From: Roseibacillus ishigakijimensis
Lineage (GTDB): Bacteria > Verrucomicrobiota > Verrucomicrobiia > Verrucomicrobiales > Akkermansiaceae
NCBI RefSeq assembly: GCF_016595415.1
Contig: NZ_JAENIO010000013.1
Location: 24,246-88,245 of the forward strand
DNA: 64,000 nt
Direction of reading: 5' to 3'
Shown piece by piece: positions 50,080 to 58,012 of the stretch. The notes below the pieces were generated by a model. The model did no database searches. It was not told the origin of the DNA and worked only from the letters and a program-made list of their open reading frames with translations. Both the position numbers and the translations under genes were made by a program. The first letter of the stretch is position 1; each line of letters starts with the position of its first letter.

Positions 50080-51531
50080 CTAATCCGCCGGGAGGATAAG
50101 GGTCGCCTCCGCGCCGCCGTCCTGGCCGTTTTGCAAGGTCGCGTGCCCCCCGTGCAATTCGGCCGCTTCCTTGACAAAGGTGAGGCCCAGTCCCGCTCCC
50201 TTGCCCTCCTTGGGATCGGGGCGATGGGAGAAAAAGCGTTCAAAGGCCCGAGCGAGCGCGAAGTCGGGCAAGCCCGGTCCTTGATCGGTGATGAGGACCC
50301 GCACCTGCTCGCCAGCACGCCGGGCCGCGAGGGTGATGGTCCCCCCTGGCGGGCTGAACTGGAGAGCATTTTGCAGAAGGTTCTCGACGGCCGCTCGCAG
50401 CAAGTAGCGGTTTCCCATGACCCGGAGAGGCTCTGCCGCCAGTTTACTCTCCATTCGCACTCCCTTGTGGGCCAGGGCCGGGGCGAGTTCGTCGGCCAGA
50501 TCGCGCAAAAGGTCCTGCAGCACGATGGTCTCGCTCGGGCCAAGTTCCTGCCGTCCCTCCAGCGCGGCGAGGTGCAGCAGCCGGTTGATGAGGTGCTCCG
50601 CGCGCTGCACCTCGCCGCGAATGGTGCGCAGAAAGCGCTCGCGCTCGGCCCGGGGCATGTCTTCGTGCAAGAGCTCGGCCGAGCCCCGGATGGCGGCGAG
50701 GGGCGACTTCAGCTCATGGGTCAGCGTCTGGGTGTAATTTTCCACATAGGAGCGGCCTTCCAAGGCTTCCCGCATATCGCGCAGCGCCTGGCCGAGGGCA
50801 TTGACCTCGCGGCCTTTCCCCAGTGGAGGAAAGGGAGGACGCTCTCCGGCGGTGATGCGGCGGGCGTATTCTGCCAGGCGACCGATGGGGCGATAGAGCC
50901 AGATGAGCACCGCCCCGATGAGAAAGAGGATGGCCAGGGCAATCACGATGGCTGGACGCAGAATCTGGGCCCGGCGTTTGTGGATAAAAGGGAGCAACTC
51001 CCGCTGGGCTTTGTAAACCGTCACCACCCCGACTATTTCCTGCTGGTGGTGAATCGGGGCCCCCACATACATGATGGAGCTGCTGGCATCGCTCTCGCTG
51101 ACCCGGCTGGATCGGCGGCCGTATGCGCCCCGAAGGCTGAGGAGGACATCATTGAAAGCGGAAAAGTCCTCTCCCAGCCGTTCCCCAGTGGAATCGTAGA
51201 GAACCGTGCCCTGCCCATCGGTGACGTAGCAATTCAGGCTCACCCGGGTCTTGGTTTGGCTGAAAATCTCCGCTGAAAACCGTCGCTCCCGTGCCCGGGA
51301 AAAAGGGCCGGTCAGCGCGGCCCGCACTGCCGGAGCCAGCGAGGTGTCAGCACTGGTCGCCAGCTCATCTTCTACCCAAGCCGCTACCAGATGGGCGGTA
51401 TCGACCATCGCTTCCTCGGTGGCCTGAAAAGTTTGCGCCTCCAGATCTTCCAACAAATAGTGGGTGAGGCGGTAGAACCCCAGCGCCAGGATGAGGGCGA
51501 TTAGGACGAGAGTCAGGCGGGTCAAGCGCAT
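50080..51531 (-). CDS. CreC-like sensor histidine kinase
   Basis: A 483-residue membrane kinase. TM1 lies at about residues 6-25. A periplasmic sensor follows, with NCYVTDGQGTVLYDS and SSIMYVGAPIHH as in CreC. TM2 is at about 192-215, then HAMP, the HisKA H-box (LTHELKSPLAAIRGSAELL) and the HATPase_c domain with LLQNALQFSPPGG, DQGPGLPD and KGAGLGLTFVKEAA. It resembles CreC along its whole length. CreB, the usual partner response regulator, is not adjacent, so it is an orphan in this window. Confidence 0.87.
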   Translation of the reverse strand: MRLTRLTLVLIALILALGFYRLTHYLLEDLEAQTFQATEEAMVDTAHLVAAWVEDELATSADTSLAPAVRAALTGPFSRARERRFSAEIFSQTKTRVSLNCYVTDGQGTVLYDSTGERLGEDFSAFNDVLLSLRGAYGRRSSRVSESDASSSIMYVGAPIHHQQEIVGVVTVYKAQRELLPFIHKRRAQILRPAIVIALAILFLIGAVLIWLYRPIGRLAEYARRITAGERPPFPPLGKGREVNALGQALRDMREALEGRSYVENYTQTLTHELKSPLAAIRGSAELLHEDMPRAERERFLRTIRGEVQRAEHLINRLLHLAALEGRQELGPSETIVLQDLLRDLADELAPALAHKGVRMESKLAAEPLRVMGNRYLLRAAVENLLQNALQFSPPGGTITLAARRAGEQVRVLITDQGPGLPDFALARAFERFFSHRPDPKEGKGAGLGLTFVKEAAELHGGHATLQNGQDGGAEATLILPAD

Positions 51532-51600
51532 GGAGAACGAGCGGAAAAAGGGGGGACGTTACGCAGCTAAGAGATAGCCCAAGAGGAAGGAAAGGGGCAC

Positions 51601-51623
51601 AAAAAAACCGGCTGAAAAGCCGG
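51601..51623 (-). terminator. Terminator downstream of tRNA-Asn
   Basis: On the minus strand the stem CCGGCT/AGCCGG with a 4-nt loop (51608-51623) is followed by seven T (51601-51607). A second hairpin GCCACT/AGTGGC (51634-51649) lies between it and the tRNA, touching the tRNA 3' end. Confidence 0.85.
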
Positions 51624-51648
51624 GGAAAAGTGGGCCACTGAAAAGTGG

Positions 51649-51720
51649 CTCCGGCGGTAGGATTCGAACCTACGACCTAGTGGTTAACAGCCACCCGCTC
51701 TACCGCTGAGCTACGCCGGA
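51649..51720 (-). tRNA. tRNA-Asn (anticodon GTT)
   Basis: A 72-nt cloverleaf on the minus strand. The acceptor TCCGGCG pairs with CGCCGGA, and the discriminator is G. The anticodon loop CTGTTAA has anticodon GTT, and the T-arm is GTAGG-TTCGAAT-CCTAC. CCA is not encoded. A tandem hairpin and T-run follow. Confidence 0.96.
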
Positions 51721-51882
51721 TTGTTGTGTTTGGTGAGGCAGTGCCTCGGGGGCGGCGACTCTCCACAGAATCGACCCCTCGCGCAAGGAAAAATTGAAGG
51801 TTTTCGGAAATTTTTTTCGCCGGGGGGGAGACGCGCTTTTTCGCTTGCTCATTTCGAGTAGAAATCGCCTCTTTCCCCCACC

Positions 51883-52959
51883 ATGATTACGCTCAAATCC
51901 GATGCCAAATATGCCCTCGTCATTCCGACTTCCATGGGCACCCGGCTCACTCCTCTCAACGGCCAGCCTTTCCACTGCAGCGATACCTTCAAGATGCAGG
52001 CTACCAGTGCGGAGTCGAATGTCGGTTCCGTGGCCTCCTACCTTGGTTTGCCGGTCAAGATTCTCACCGCATTCGTCAAGGGCAGCCCGGTTTCCCGTTT
52101 CATCAAGGACAACCTCGCCAGTCGCCACATGGATTACGAGGGGCCGGAGTTCGATGCCGGAGGGGCTTGGGGCCTGCGCCACCAAATCAATCTCGCTGAT
52201 AGCGGAGCGGGTTCCCGGGGGCCTCGCGTGGCCAATGACCGGGCCGGGGAAGTTGGTCGCAAGCTTTCCGCCGACCAGTTCGACCTGGATCGCATTTTTG
52301 GAGAAGAGGGGGCCCAGTTCATCCATCTTTCGGGGCTCATCGCGGCTCTTTCTCCCGAGACCAGCCAGTTCTGTCTCGCCGTGGCCCGCAAGGCCAAGTC
52401 CCACGGCACCCGCATCGCCTTCGACCTCAACCACCGAGCCAGTCTGTGGGAAGGCCGGGAGGAAGAGCTGAGCAAGGTGTTTCATGAAATCGCCAGCCTT
52501 TCCGATGTTCTGGTGGGCAATGAAGAGGACTTCCAGCTGTGCTTGGGCATCGACGGCCCGCCTCCCGGAGGGGAAGGCATCGCTGGAAAAATTGATGGCT
52601 TCAAGGAGATGATTGGCCGGGTGAAAAAAGAATTTCCCGAGACCACGGTCTTTGCCACCACTCTGCGCGAGGTGGTGAGCGTGAATCTCCACCAGTGGGG
52701 GGCCATCGTCTCGGCTGGGGATGATTGGCATGTCATGGAGCCCCGCGAGATTGGCGTTCTCGACCGCATCGGCGGTGGCGACGGCTTCGTGGGCGGCCTT
52801 CTCTATGGCATCCTGCGGGAGTGGCCCATGGAAAAAGCAGCTCAGTTCGGCTGGGCCAGTGGTGCCCTCGCTGCGACCTTGCTGACCGACTACGGCCAGC
52901 CCGCCGACGAGGAGCAGGTCTGGAGCATCTGGGAGGGCAATGCCCGGGTGAAGCGCTGA
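51883..52959 (+). CDS. PfkB-family carbohydrate kinase
   Basis: A 358-residue sugar kinase of the PfkB (ribokinase) superfamily. The N-terminal half has SAESNVGSVASYLGLPVK, the central part has IAFDLNHRASLWEGREEEL and LVGNEEDF, and the C-terminus has the signature DRIGGGDGFVGGLLYGI with the catalytic Asp of the GxGD motif. The pattern is closest to 2-dehydro-3-deoxygluconate kinases (KdgK). The neighbours give no pathway clue, so the substrate is tentative. It is a single-gene unit with a good terminator. Confidence 0.88.
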   Translation: MITLKSDAKYALVIPTSMGTRLTPLNGQPFHCSDTFKMQATSAESNVGSVASYLGLPVKILTAFVKGSPVSRFIKDNLASRHMDYEGPEFDAGGAWGLRHQINLADSGAGSRGPRVANDRAGEVGRKLSADQFDLDRIFGEEGAQFIHLSGLIAALSPETSQFCLAVARKAKSHGTRIAFDLNHRASLWEGREEELSKVFHEIASLSDVLVGNEEDFQLCLGIDGPPPGGEGIAGKIDGFKEMIGRVKKEFPETTVFATTLREVVSVNLHQWGAIVSAGDDWHVMEPREIGVLDRIGGGDGFVGGLLYGILREWPMEKAAQFGWASGALAATLLTDYGQPADEEQVWSIWEGNARVKR

Positions 52960-52991
52960 TGGCCTCTCGCGCTAGCAAATTTTAGAAGAAA

Positions 52992-53027
52992 AGCGGGCTC
53001 CGGATTTACCGGGGCCCGCTCTGTTTT
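52992..53027 (+). terminator. Intrinsic terminator between PfkB kinase and hisH genes
   Basis: The stem AGCGGGC/GCCCGCT (52992-52998 and 53014-53020) has an inner CCGG/CCGG pairing and is followed by CTGTTTTTG. The minus strand also has a T-rich tail (TTTTCTTCT), so it may serve the convergent hisH gene as well. Confidence 0.85.
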
Positions 53028-53056
53028 TGAGAAGGGTCGTGCTGCTGGGGGGCGGT

Positions 53057-53692
53057 TCAGGCAGAGACCGCCGGTGCGCTCTGGCTTTCCAGGAAGTTCC
53101 TCATCAGTTGCAGGCCAGTGTGCTGGCTTTTTTCCGGGTGAAACTGGGTGGCAAAGAGATTTCCCCGCCGCACCGCGCAAGGGAAGGGGCCGCCGTAATC
53201 GGTGGTGGCGGCCACGTCCTCTTCCCGCTCCGGTTGGGGATAGTAGGAGTGCACGTAGTAGAAGTAGGGTTCCTCGCCCAGTTCTCGCCACATCGGATCC
53301 GAGGGATCGCGGGCTTGCACGGTATTCCAGCCCATATGGGGCACCTTGAGACCCACTTGCCGGGGGAAGCGCACCACCCGGCCGGGAATGATCCCCAGGC
53401 CCGGGGTGCCGGGGGACTCCTCCGAGCTGTCGAAAAGAAGCTGGTAGCCGATGCAAATGCCGAAAAAGGGGCGGTCCGCCTGTAGCCAGGCGCGCAAGGG
53501 ATCGACCAGGCCCCGCTCTTCCATATTTCTCATCGAGTCGCCAAAGGACCCTTGGCCGGGAAAGGCCAGATGGGTCAGGCCCTCGAAGTCCCCGGGACCG
53601 GTCACCCGGTGGGGCTCGGCCCCGACAAATTCCATCGCTCGCAGGAGAGAGCGCAGATTGCCTCCTCCGTAATCAATCACTCCAAGTTTCAT
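53057..53692 (-). CDS. hisH: Imidazole glycerol phosphate synthase glutaminase subunit
   Basis: A 211-residue class I glutamine amidotransferase that supplies ammonia to HisF. The start MKLGVIDYGGGNLRSLLRA is the family N-terminus. The nucleophile Cys is in FGICIGYQLLF (about residue 79; most homologues have GICLGMQ), and the His-Glu pair is in ATQFHPEKS. VPHMGWN and YYVHSYY are also diagnostic. It lies 6 bp after hisB. HisF is not in the window. Confidence 0.95.
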   Translation of the reverse strand: MKLGVIDYGGGNLRSLLRAMEFVGAEPHRVTGPGDFEGLTHLAFPGQGSFGDSMRNMEERGLVDPLRAWLQADRPFFGICIGYQLLFDSSEESPGTPGLGIIPGRVVRFPRQVGLKVPHMGWNTVQARDPSDPMWRELGEEPYFYYVHSYYPQPEREEDVAATTDYGGPFPCAVRRGNLFATQFHPEKSQHTGLQLMRNFLESQSAPAVSA

Positions 53693-53698
53693 CGCGGA

Positions 53699-54286
53699 TC
53701 AGAGAACGGCTTTGGTGCTGGGAATGGCGCCTTGCTGGCGGTCGTCGATGGCGACCGCCACCCGGAGAGCCCGGGCGAGTGCCTTGAAAATGGCTTCCGC
53801 AATGTGATGGCCATCGCGTCCCGCCAGCAGATCGACATGGATGTTGGCCCGCAGATTGGAGGCCACCGCGCGGAAAAACTCCTCCACCAGCGTGAAGGGG
53901 AGATTAGGCGCGGAAGCTGTCTCGGCCGGAGGATTGAAGGCCAGGTAGGGCCGGTTGCTCAGGTCCACCACCACCCGGGCGAGGGTCTCGTCCATGGGCA
54001 CGTAGGCATGGCCATAGCGCTGGATGCCGGCTTTGTTTCCCAAGGCTTCCCGGATGGCATCGCCGAGCACAATCCCGGTGTCCTCCACGGTGTGGTGGGC
54101 ATCCACTTCCAGGTCCCCCTCCACCTTGACTTCCAGATCAATGAGGGAATGCTTGGAAAAGAGGGTCAGCATGTGATCGAAGAAAGGGTGACCTGTCTCG
54201 ATAGTGCTGCGACCGGTGCCGTCCAATTGAAGGGAAAGGGCAATCTTGGTTTCCGCGGTTTCGCGTTGAATGCTGGCTTCTCGCAT
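53699..54286 (-). CDS. hisB: Imidazoleglycerol-phosphate dehydratase
   Basis: A 195-residue single-function HisB for histidine synthesis. Metal-binding motifs are intact: FFDHMLTLFSKHSL, DAHHTVEDTGIVLG, and the C-terminal repeat-like GRDGHHIAEAIFKALARAL. It begins MREASIQRETAETKI, as usual. Its ATG abuts the TAA stop of the upstream gene with no gap, and hisH follows after 6 bp, so all three are one operon. Confidence 0.96.
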   Translation of the reverse strand: MREASIQRETAETKIALSLQLDGTGRSTIETGHPFFDHMLTLFSKHSLIDLEVKVEGDLEVDAHHTVEDTGIVLGDAIREALGNKAGIQRYGHAYVPMDETLARVVVDLSNRPYLAFNPPAETASAPNLPFTLVEEFFRAVASNLRANIHVDLLAGRDGHHIAEAIFKALARALRVAVAIDDRQQGAIPSTKAVL

Positions 54287-55408
54287 TTAGTAATCGGACT
54301 CGATCTCCTCCTCAGCTTCCTCGTCCTCGGCTGGCTCCCCTTCGGCCGGGGGATTGTTGATGGTCGGGTCGAAGCGGTCGACCAGCATGTTGAGGTAGCT
54401 TTCCGCGACTCCCGCTTCGTCAAGCTGGTCAAGAATGCCCTCCAGCTCTTCCTGGTTCTTTTCTCCGGCCGCAGTCCAGCCGTCGCGATAGAGTTTGTCG
54501 GTGACGGGGAAATCCTTGAGCTCTTCCGCCACGTTTTCCAAGCGCTCCCGTTCGGAAAGCAATTGTTCAAGGGTCTCGTTCATCGAGCCCCCATTTTTCG
54601 TGTCCACGGAGTACCAGATTTCTTCAGCCTCTTCCTCTTTTTGCCAGAGTTTTTCGTAGGCTGCCTGCCGTTGCTCTTCGGCAGCGAGGGCCCGGCGGCG
54701 ATCGCTGTCCGGAAGGCGTTCCAGGCTCTCCAAGCGCCTTTCTTCCCGCTCTTCAAATCCATTCAGTTCCCGGTCGAGCAATTGCGCGTAGGTGGCCACG
54801 ACCTTTTGCGCCAGCGGCACGGCCTGGCGATGCGCTTCCGTGCCGAAGTAATTCATCTCCAGCTTGGAATACTCGCGTAGGGCGGGGATGAACGAACGGT
54901 CCTTGACCAGCTTGTTGAATTCCTGTGCCCGGCCCTGGGACTCGATGCCCAGCGCGTCTTGGGCGCGTTCCGCCGTACTCACCCGGCCTTCCGCAGTCTT
55001 GACTCCCCCCTCGGCCACAAAGGCGCGCTCTTCCTCCAGCTCCTTGAGCATGCGGCTGGCCTTCGTTCCCGCCGAGGTCAGTTGATGGGCGCTGAGGAAG
55101 GATTTGACCTTCTTGATGCGCTCGTCGTAGCCCGCGAGGTCGAGAAAGGGCGGGGCCGGGGTGAGACCGGCAATGTTTTCTTCGAAAATGGTGTCCGACT
55201 CATTCACCCGCTCCACATTCACCACCTCATCGCGCTTGATGGTGCGCCGCTCGCGGATCGACTTGGTGATTGCGACGTCCAGAACGTATTCATCGAGAGT
55301 TTTTTCGATGATTTCGGCATCCAGCTTGGTGCCGTCCTTGAGGGTGAAGATGTCGGCGGCAGCGGGAACCGCGCAGGCCACCAGTAAGGCAGAGGTGAGG
55401 ATTTTCAT
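54287..55408 (-). CDS. Exported coiled-coil protein upstream of hisB
   Basis: A 373-residue protein starting at ATG 55408 with a signal peptide (MKILTSALLVACAVPAAA). A short beta domain follows (DIFTLKDGTKLDAEII, then YVLDVAITKSIRERRTI). Most of the rest is charged helix with Glu/Arg-rich coiled-coil patterns (LSERERLENVAEELKDF) and a very acidic C-terminus. It may be a PTPDL-like family protein of verrucomicrobia, but this is uncertain. It ends directly at the hisB start (TAA then ATG), so translation is coupled, although an exported coiled-coil protein has no evident link to histidine synthesis. Confidence 0.65.
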   Translation of the reverse strand: MKILTSALLVACAVPAAADIFTLKDGTKLDAEIIEKTLDEYVLDVAITKSIRERRTIKRDEVVNVERVNESDTIFEENIAGLTPAPPFLDLAGYDERIKKVKSFLSAHQLTSAGTKASRMLKELEEERAFVAEGGVKTAEGRVSTAERAQDALGIESQGRAQEFNKLVKDRSFIPALREYSKLEMNYFGTEAHRQAVPLAQKVVATYAQLLDRELNGFEEREERRLESLERLPDSDRRRALAAEEQRQAAYEKLWQKEEEAEEIWYSVDTKNGGSMNETLEQLLSERERLENVAEELKDFPVTDKLYRDGWTAAGEKNQEELEGILDQLDEAGVAESYLNMLVDRFDPTINNPPAEGEPAEDEEAEEEIESDY

Positions 55409-55584
55409 AGGTGTCTTGAATTGCGTAATGGCAATCTTGGTCAAAAAGAAGGTCACGAAAAGAGGAAACTGGTGGGAAGCGCGATTTTCGCCTGCCAACA
55501 ATTCTGTCTCCGGGCGATTAGGACTCGTGAAAGCCTTGCGAAGTGATTTGGAACTCCTAAAGATCAGTCCCTCTCCCGCAATTC

Positions 55585-57558
55585 ATGAGTGACGAAGACG
55601 ATCGCAGCCACGAACACGCCAGTTTGGGCGACATGTATAAGGACTACTTTGTCCTCTATTCCAGCTACGTGATTTTGGAACGGGCCGTTCCCCACTTGCT
55701 CGATGGCCTCAAGCCGGTGCAACGCCGCATTCTCCACTCCATGCGCCAGATGGAGGACGGCCGCTACACCAAGGTGGCCAACATCGTGGGGGACACCACC
55801 AAGTATCACCCTCATGGTGATGCCGCCATCAAAGACGCCATCGTGGGACTGGGACAGAAGGAGTTGCTCATCGATACCCAGGGAAACTGGGGCAACGTGC
55901 TGACTGGAGATCCGGCGGCCGCGGCCCGATACATCGAGGCCCGGCTCACTCCCTTCGCCCTTGAGGTGGCCTTCAATCCCAAAACCACAGAGTGGACGCC
56001 CAGCTACGACACCCGCAACCAGGAGCCGGTGACTTTGCCCATGAAGTTCCCCCTCCTGCTCGCCCAGGGCGCGGAGGGCATCGCGGTCGGCCTGGCCTGC
56101 AAGATTCTTCCCCACAATTTCAACGAGCTGATCGATGCCTGCATCGCCGCCCTCCGCAACCAGCCTTTCGCACTGGTGCCCGATTTCGTCACCGGCGGGC
56201 TTCTCGATGCCAGCGACTATAAGGACGGTCTCCGCGGCGGACGTCTGCGGGTGCGCGCTCGCATCACGATCGAAAAAGCCCGCCTGCTGCGCATCACCGA
56301 GGTGCCCTTTGGAGTCACGACCAAGGCCCTGGCCGAGTCCATTGTGGCGGCCAACGAAAAGGGAAAAATCAAGATTTCCAAAGTGGAGGACTTCACCGCT
56401 GCCACCGCCGATATCGTGGTGCAGCTCCCTGCCGGGGTCGACGCCGAGACTACGAGAGATGCTCTCTACGCCTTCACCGATTGCGAGGTCTCCATCTCAC
56501 CCAATGCCTGCGTCATTCGCGAGGGCAAGCCGGCCTTCATTGGGGTGAGTGAGATTTTGAAAGCCTGTGCCTTCCGCACACGCGATTTGCTCGAGATGGA
56601 ATTACAGATCCGGCTCGGCGAACTGCAGGACAAGTGGCATTTCAGCTCGCTGGAAAAGATTTTTATCGAGAACCGCATCTACCGCGACATCGAAGAATGC
56701 ACCACTTGGGAGGCCGTCATCGAGGCCATCGACAAGGGGCTGGACCCCTTCAAGAAATTGCTGCGCCGGGAAGTGACGCGCGACGACATCGTCCGTTTGA
56801 CGGAAATCAAAATTAAGCGCATCTCAAAATACGACTCCTTCCGGGCCGACGAGGAAATCAAAGGCTACGAGGACGCCATCGAGGAAGTGGAAAAAAATCT
56901 GCGCAATCTCACACGCTTTTCCATCCGTTACTATGAGAATTTGAAGAAAAAATACGGAAAGGGGAGAGAGCGGCGCACCGAGTTGGCCGAATTCGAGGCC
57001 GTCAACCGGACCCAGGTGGTGGCGGTGACCGAGACTCTCTACCTCGATCGCAAGAACGGCTTTGCTGGTTATGGCCTTAAAAAAGAAGAGGCCATCGAGC
57101 GCTGCTCACGCATGGACGATGTTCTCACCATCTTGCCGGATGGCACCATGCAAGTGAGCAAAATCGCGGAAAAAGCCTTCGTCGGCAAGCGGCCCCAGCA
57201 CATCGCTATTTTTCGCAAAGAGGAGGACAAAATTTATTCCCTTCTCTACCGGGAAGGTCGGGATGGCCCGATCCTGGCCAAGCGCTTCCGCATCGGAGGG
57301 GTGACCCGCGATAAGGAATACAAGCTCACCAAGGGAGAGGCGGGCACCCGCATTCTCTACTTCGCGGTTCACGACAATGAACAGGAAAGTGAGGAGAATA
57401 CCGTGCTCATTCACCTTAAGCCCGCTCTCCGCCTTCGCAATCTCAGTCGGCCCTTCCAATTCGGCGAGATTGCTATCAAAGGCCGCGGGGTGCGCGGCAA
57501 CGTCGTAACCAAGCATGCTGCCGATCGGGTGGTGAGAGCTCCCAAAGAAATCGGATGA
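55585..57558 (+). CDS. DNA gyrase/topoisomerase IV subunit A (ParC-like)
   Basis: A 657-residue type IIA topoisomerase A subunit. The N-terminal region has DGLKPVQRRILHSM, KYHPHGDAAIKDAIVGL and the catalytic Tyr in AAARYIEARLTPFAL (about residue 114). The tower and coiled-coil domain run to about residue 480. The C-terminal part (about 490-657) is short compared with the six-bladed GyrA domain. Length and layout fit the ParC-like second copy found in Bacteroidota and Verrucomicrobiota. No parE is adjacent. An overlapping ATGA leads to a small downstream ORF. Confidence 0.9.
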   Translation: MSDEDDRSHEHASLGDMYKDYFVLYSSYVILERAVPHLLDGLKPVQRRILHSMRQMEDGRYTKVANIVGDTTKYHPHGDAAIKDAIVGLGQKELLIDTQGNWGNVLTGDPAAAARYIEARLTPFALEVAFNPKTTEWTPSYDTRNQEPVTLPMKFPLLLAQGAEGIAVGLACKILPHNFNELIDACIAALRNQPFALVPDFVTGGLLDASDYKDGLRGGRLRVRARITIEKARLLRITEVPFGVTTKALAESIVAANEKGKIKISKVEDFTAATADIVVQLPAGVDAETTRDALYAFTDCEVSISPNACVIREGKPAFIGVSEILKACAFRTRDLLEMELQIRLGELQDKWHFSSLEKIFIENRIYRDIEECTTWEAVIEAIDKGLDPFKKLLRREVTRDDIVRLTEIKIKRISKYDSFRADEEIKGYEDAIEEVEKNLRNLTRFSIRYYENLKKKYGKGRERRTELAEFEAVNRTQVVAVTETLYLDRKNGFAGYGLKKEEAIERCSRMDDVLTILPDGTMQVSKIAEKAFVGKRPQHIAIFRKEEDKIYSLLYREGRDGPILAKRFRIGGVTRDKEYKLTKGEAGTRILYFAVHDNEQESEENTVLIHLKPALRLRNLSRPFQFGEIAIKGRGVRGNVVTKHAADRVVRAPKEIG

Positions 57559-57749
57559 ATTCTCTTGAACACCTGTTCGCGCGTGTTATTTTGTGCGCCA
57601 TGACAGCGTTCAAATGGAAGATGCGGTTGTGGTGGATTCGGGTGCGGGTTGGCTTGTTGCACAAACGTCTGGCCACCATCCGACGGAGAATGGCCGGTCA
57701 CGAGCAGAGACTGCTCGCCAGTCAAATGGATCTGCCCCTCTCCCAATAA
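57555..57749 (+). CDS. Possible small basic protein overlapping the topoisomerase stop
   Basis: A 64-residue frame whose ATG overlaps the upstream TGA as ATGA (57555-57558). The product is basic and partly amphipathic (KMRLWWIRVRVGLLHKRL, then RRRMAGHEQRLLASQM), with no TM segment or family. An internal ATG at 57600 would give a 49-residue form. The overlap argues for translation, but small size and lack of homology evidence keep this tentative. Nothing else gene-like is seen between 57750 and 58012 apart from the promoter-like site. Confidence 0.35.
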   Translation: MNSLEHLFARVILCAMTAFKWKMRLWWIRVRVGLLHKRLATIRRRMAGHEQRLLASQMDLPLSQ

Positions 57750-57872
57750 ATTGGTTCACCTCGAAAGGGAGGGGGAGGCCAGGGAAATCTTGCCAAATAG
57801 GGTGCTCAACAGGATGGTGACGAGGTTTTTTGTCAGTGTTTGGGAAAGACCCTTGGTGGGCTTGACCCCGTG

Positions 57873-57889
57873 TGGGCAAGGGATTTGCG
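57873..57889 (+). promoter_or_regulatory. Sigma-54-like (-24/-12) promoter upstream of the secretin gene
   Basis: The site reads TGGGCAAGGGATTTGC, with GG at 57875-57876 and GC at 57887-57888, ten bases apart as required. It keeps most of the consensus TGGCACG-N4-TTGC (GGCAAG-GGAT-TTGC). It lies about 125 bp before the proposed secretin start. Sigma-54 control of pilus genes is known in other bacteria. No activator binding site was identified. Confidence 0.4.
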
Positions 57890-58012
57890 GGTGATTCTTT
57901 CTTTGAAAAAGGTAAAATTTTTCCTCTTCTGTCTTTATCGGTGAATTTAGGGATGGCGGGAATGGGATCGACTGTTTATAACCCTGCGAAGCATTAGCCA
58001 TTGGAATCAATT

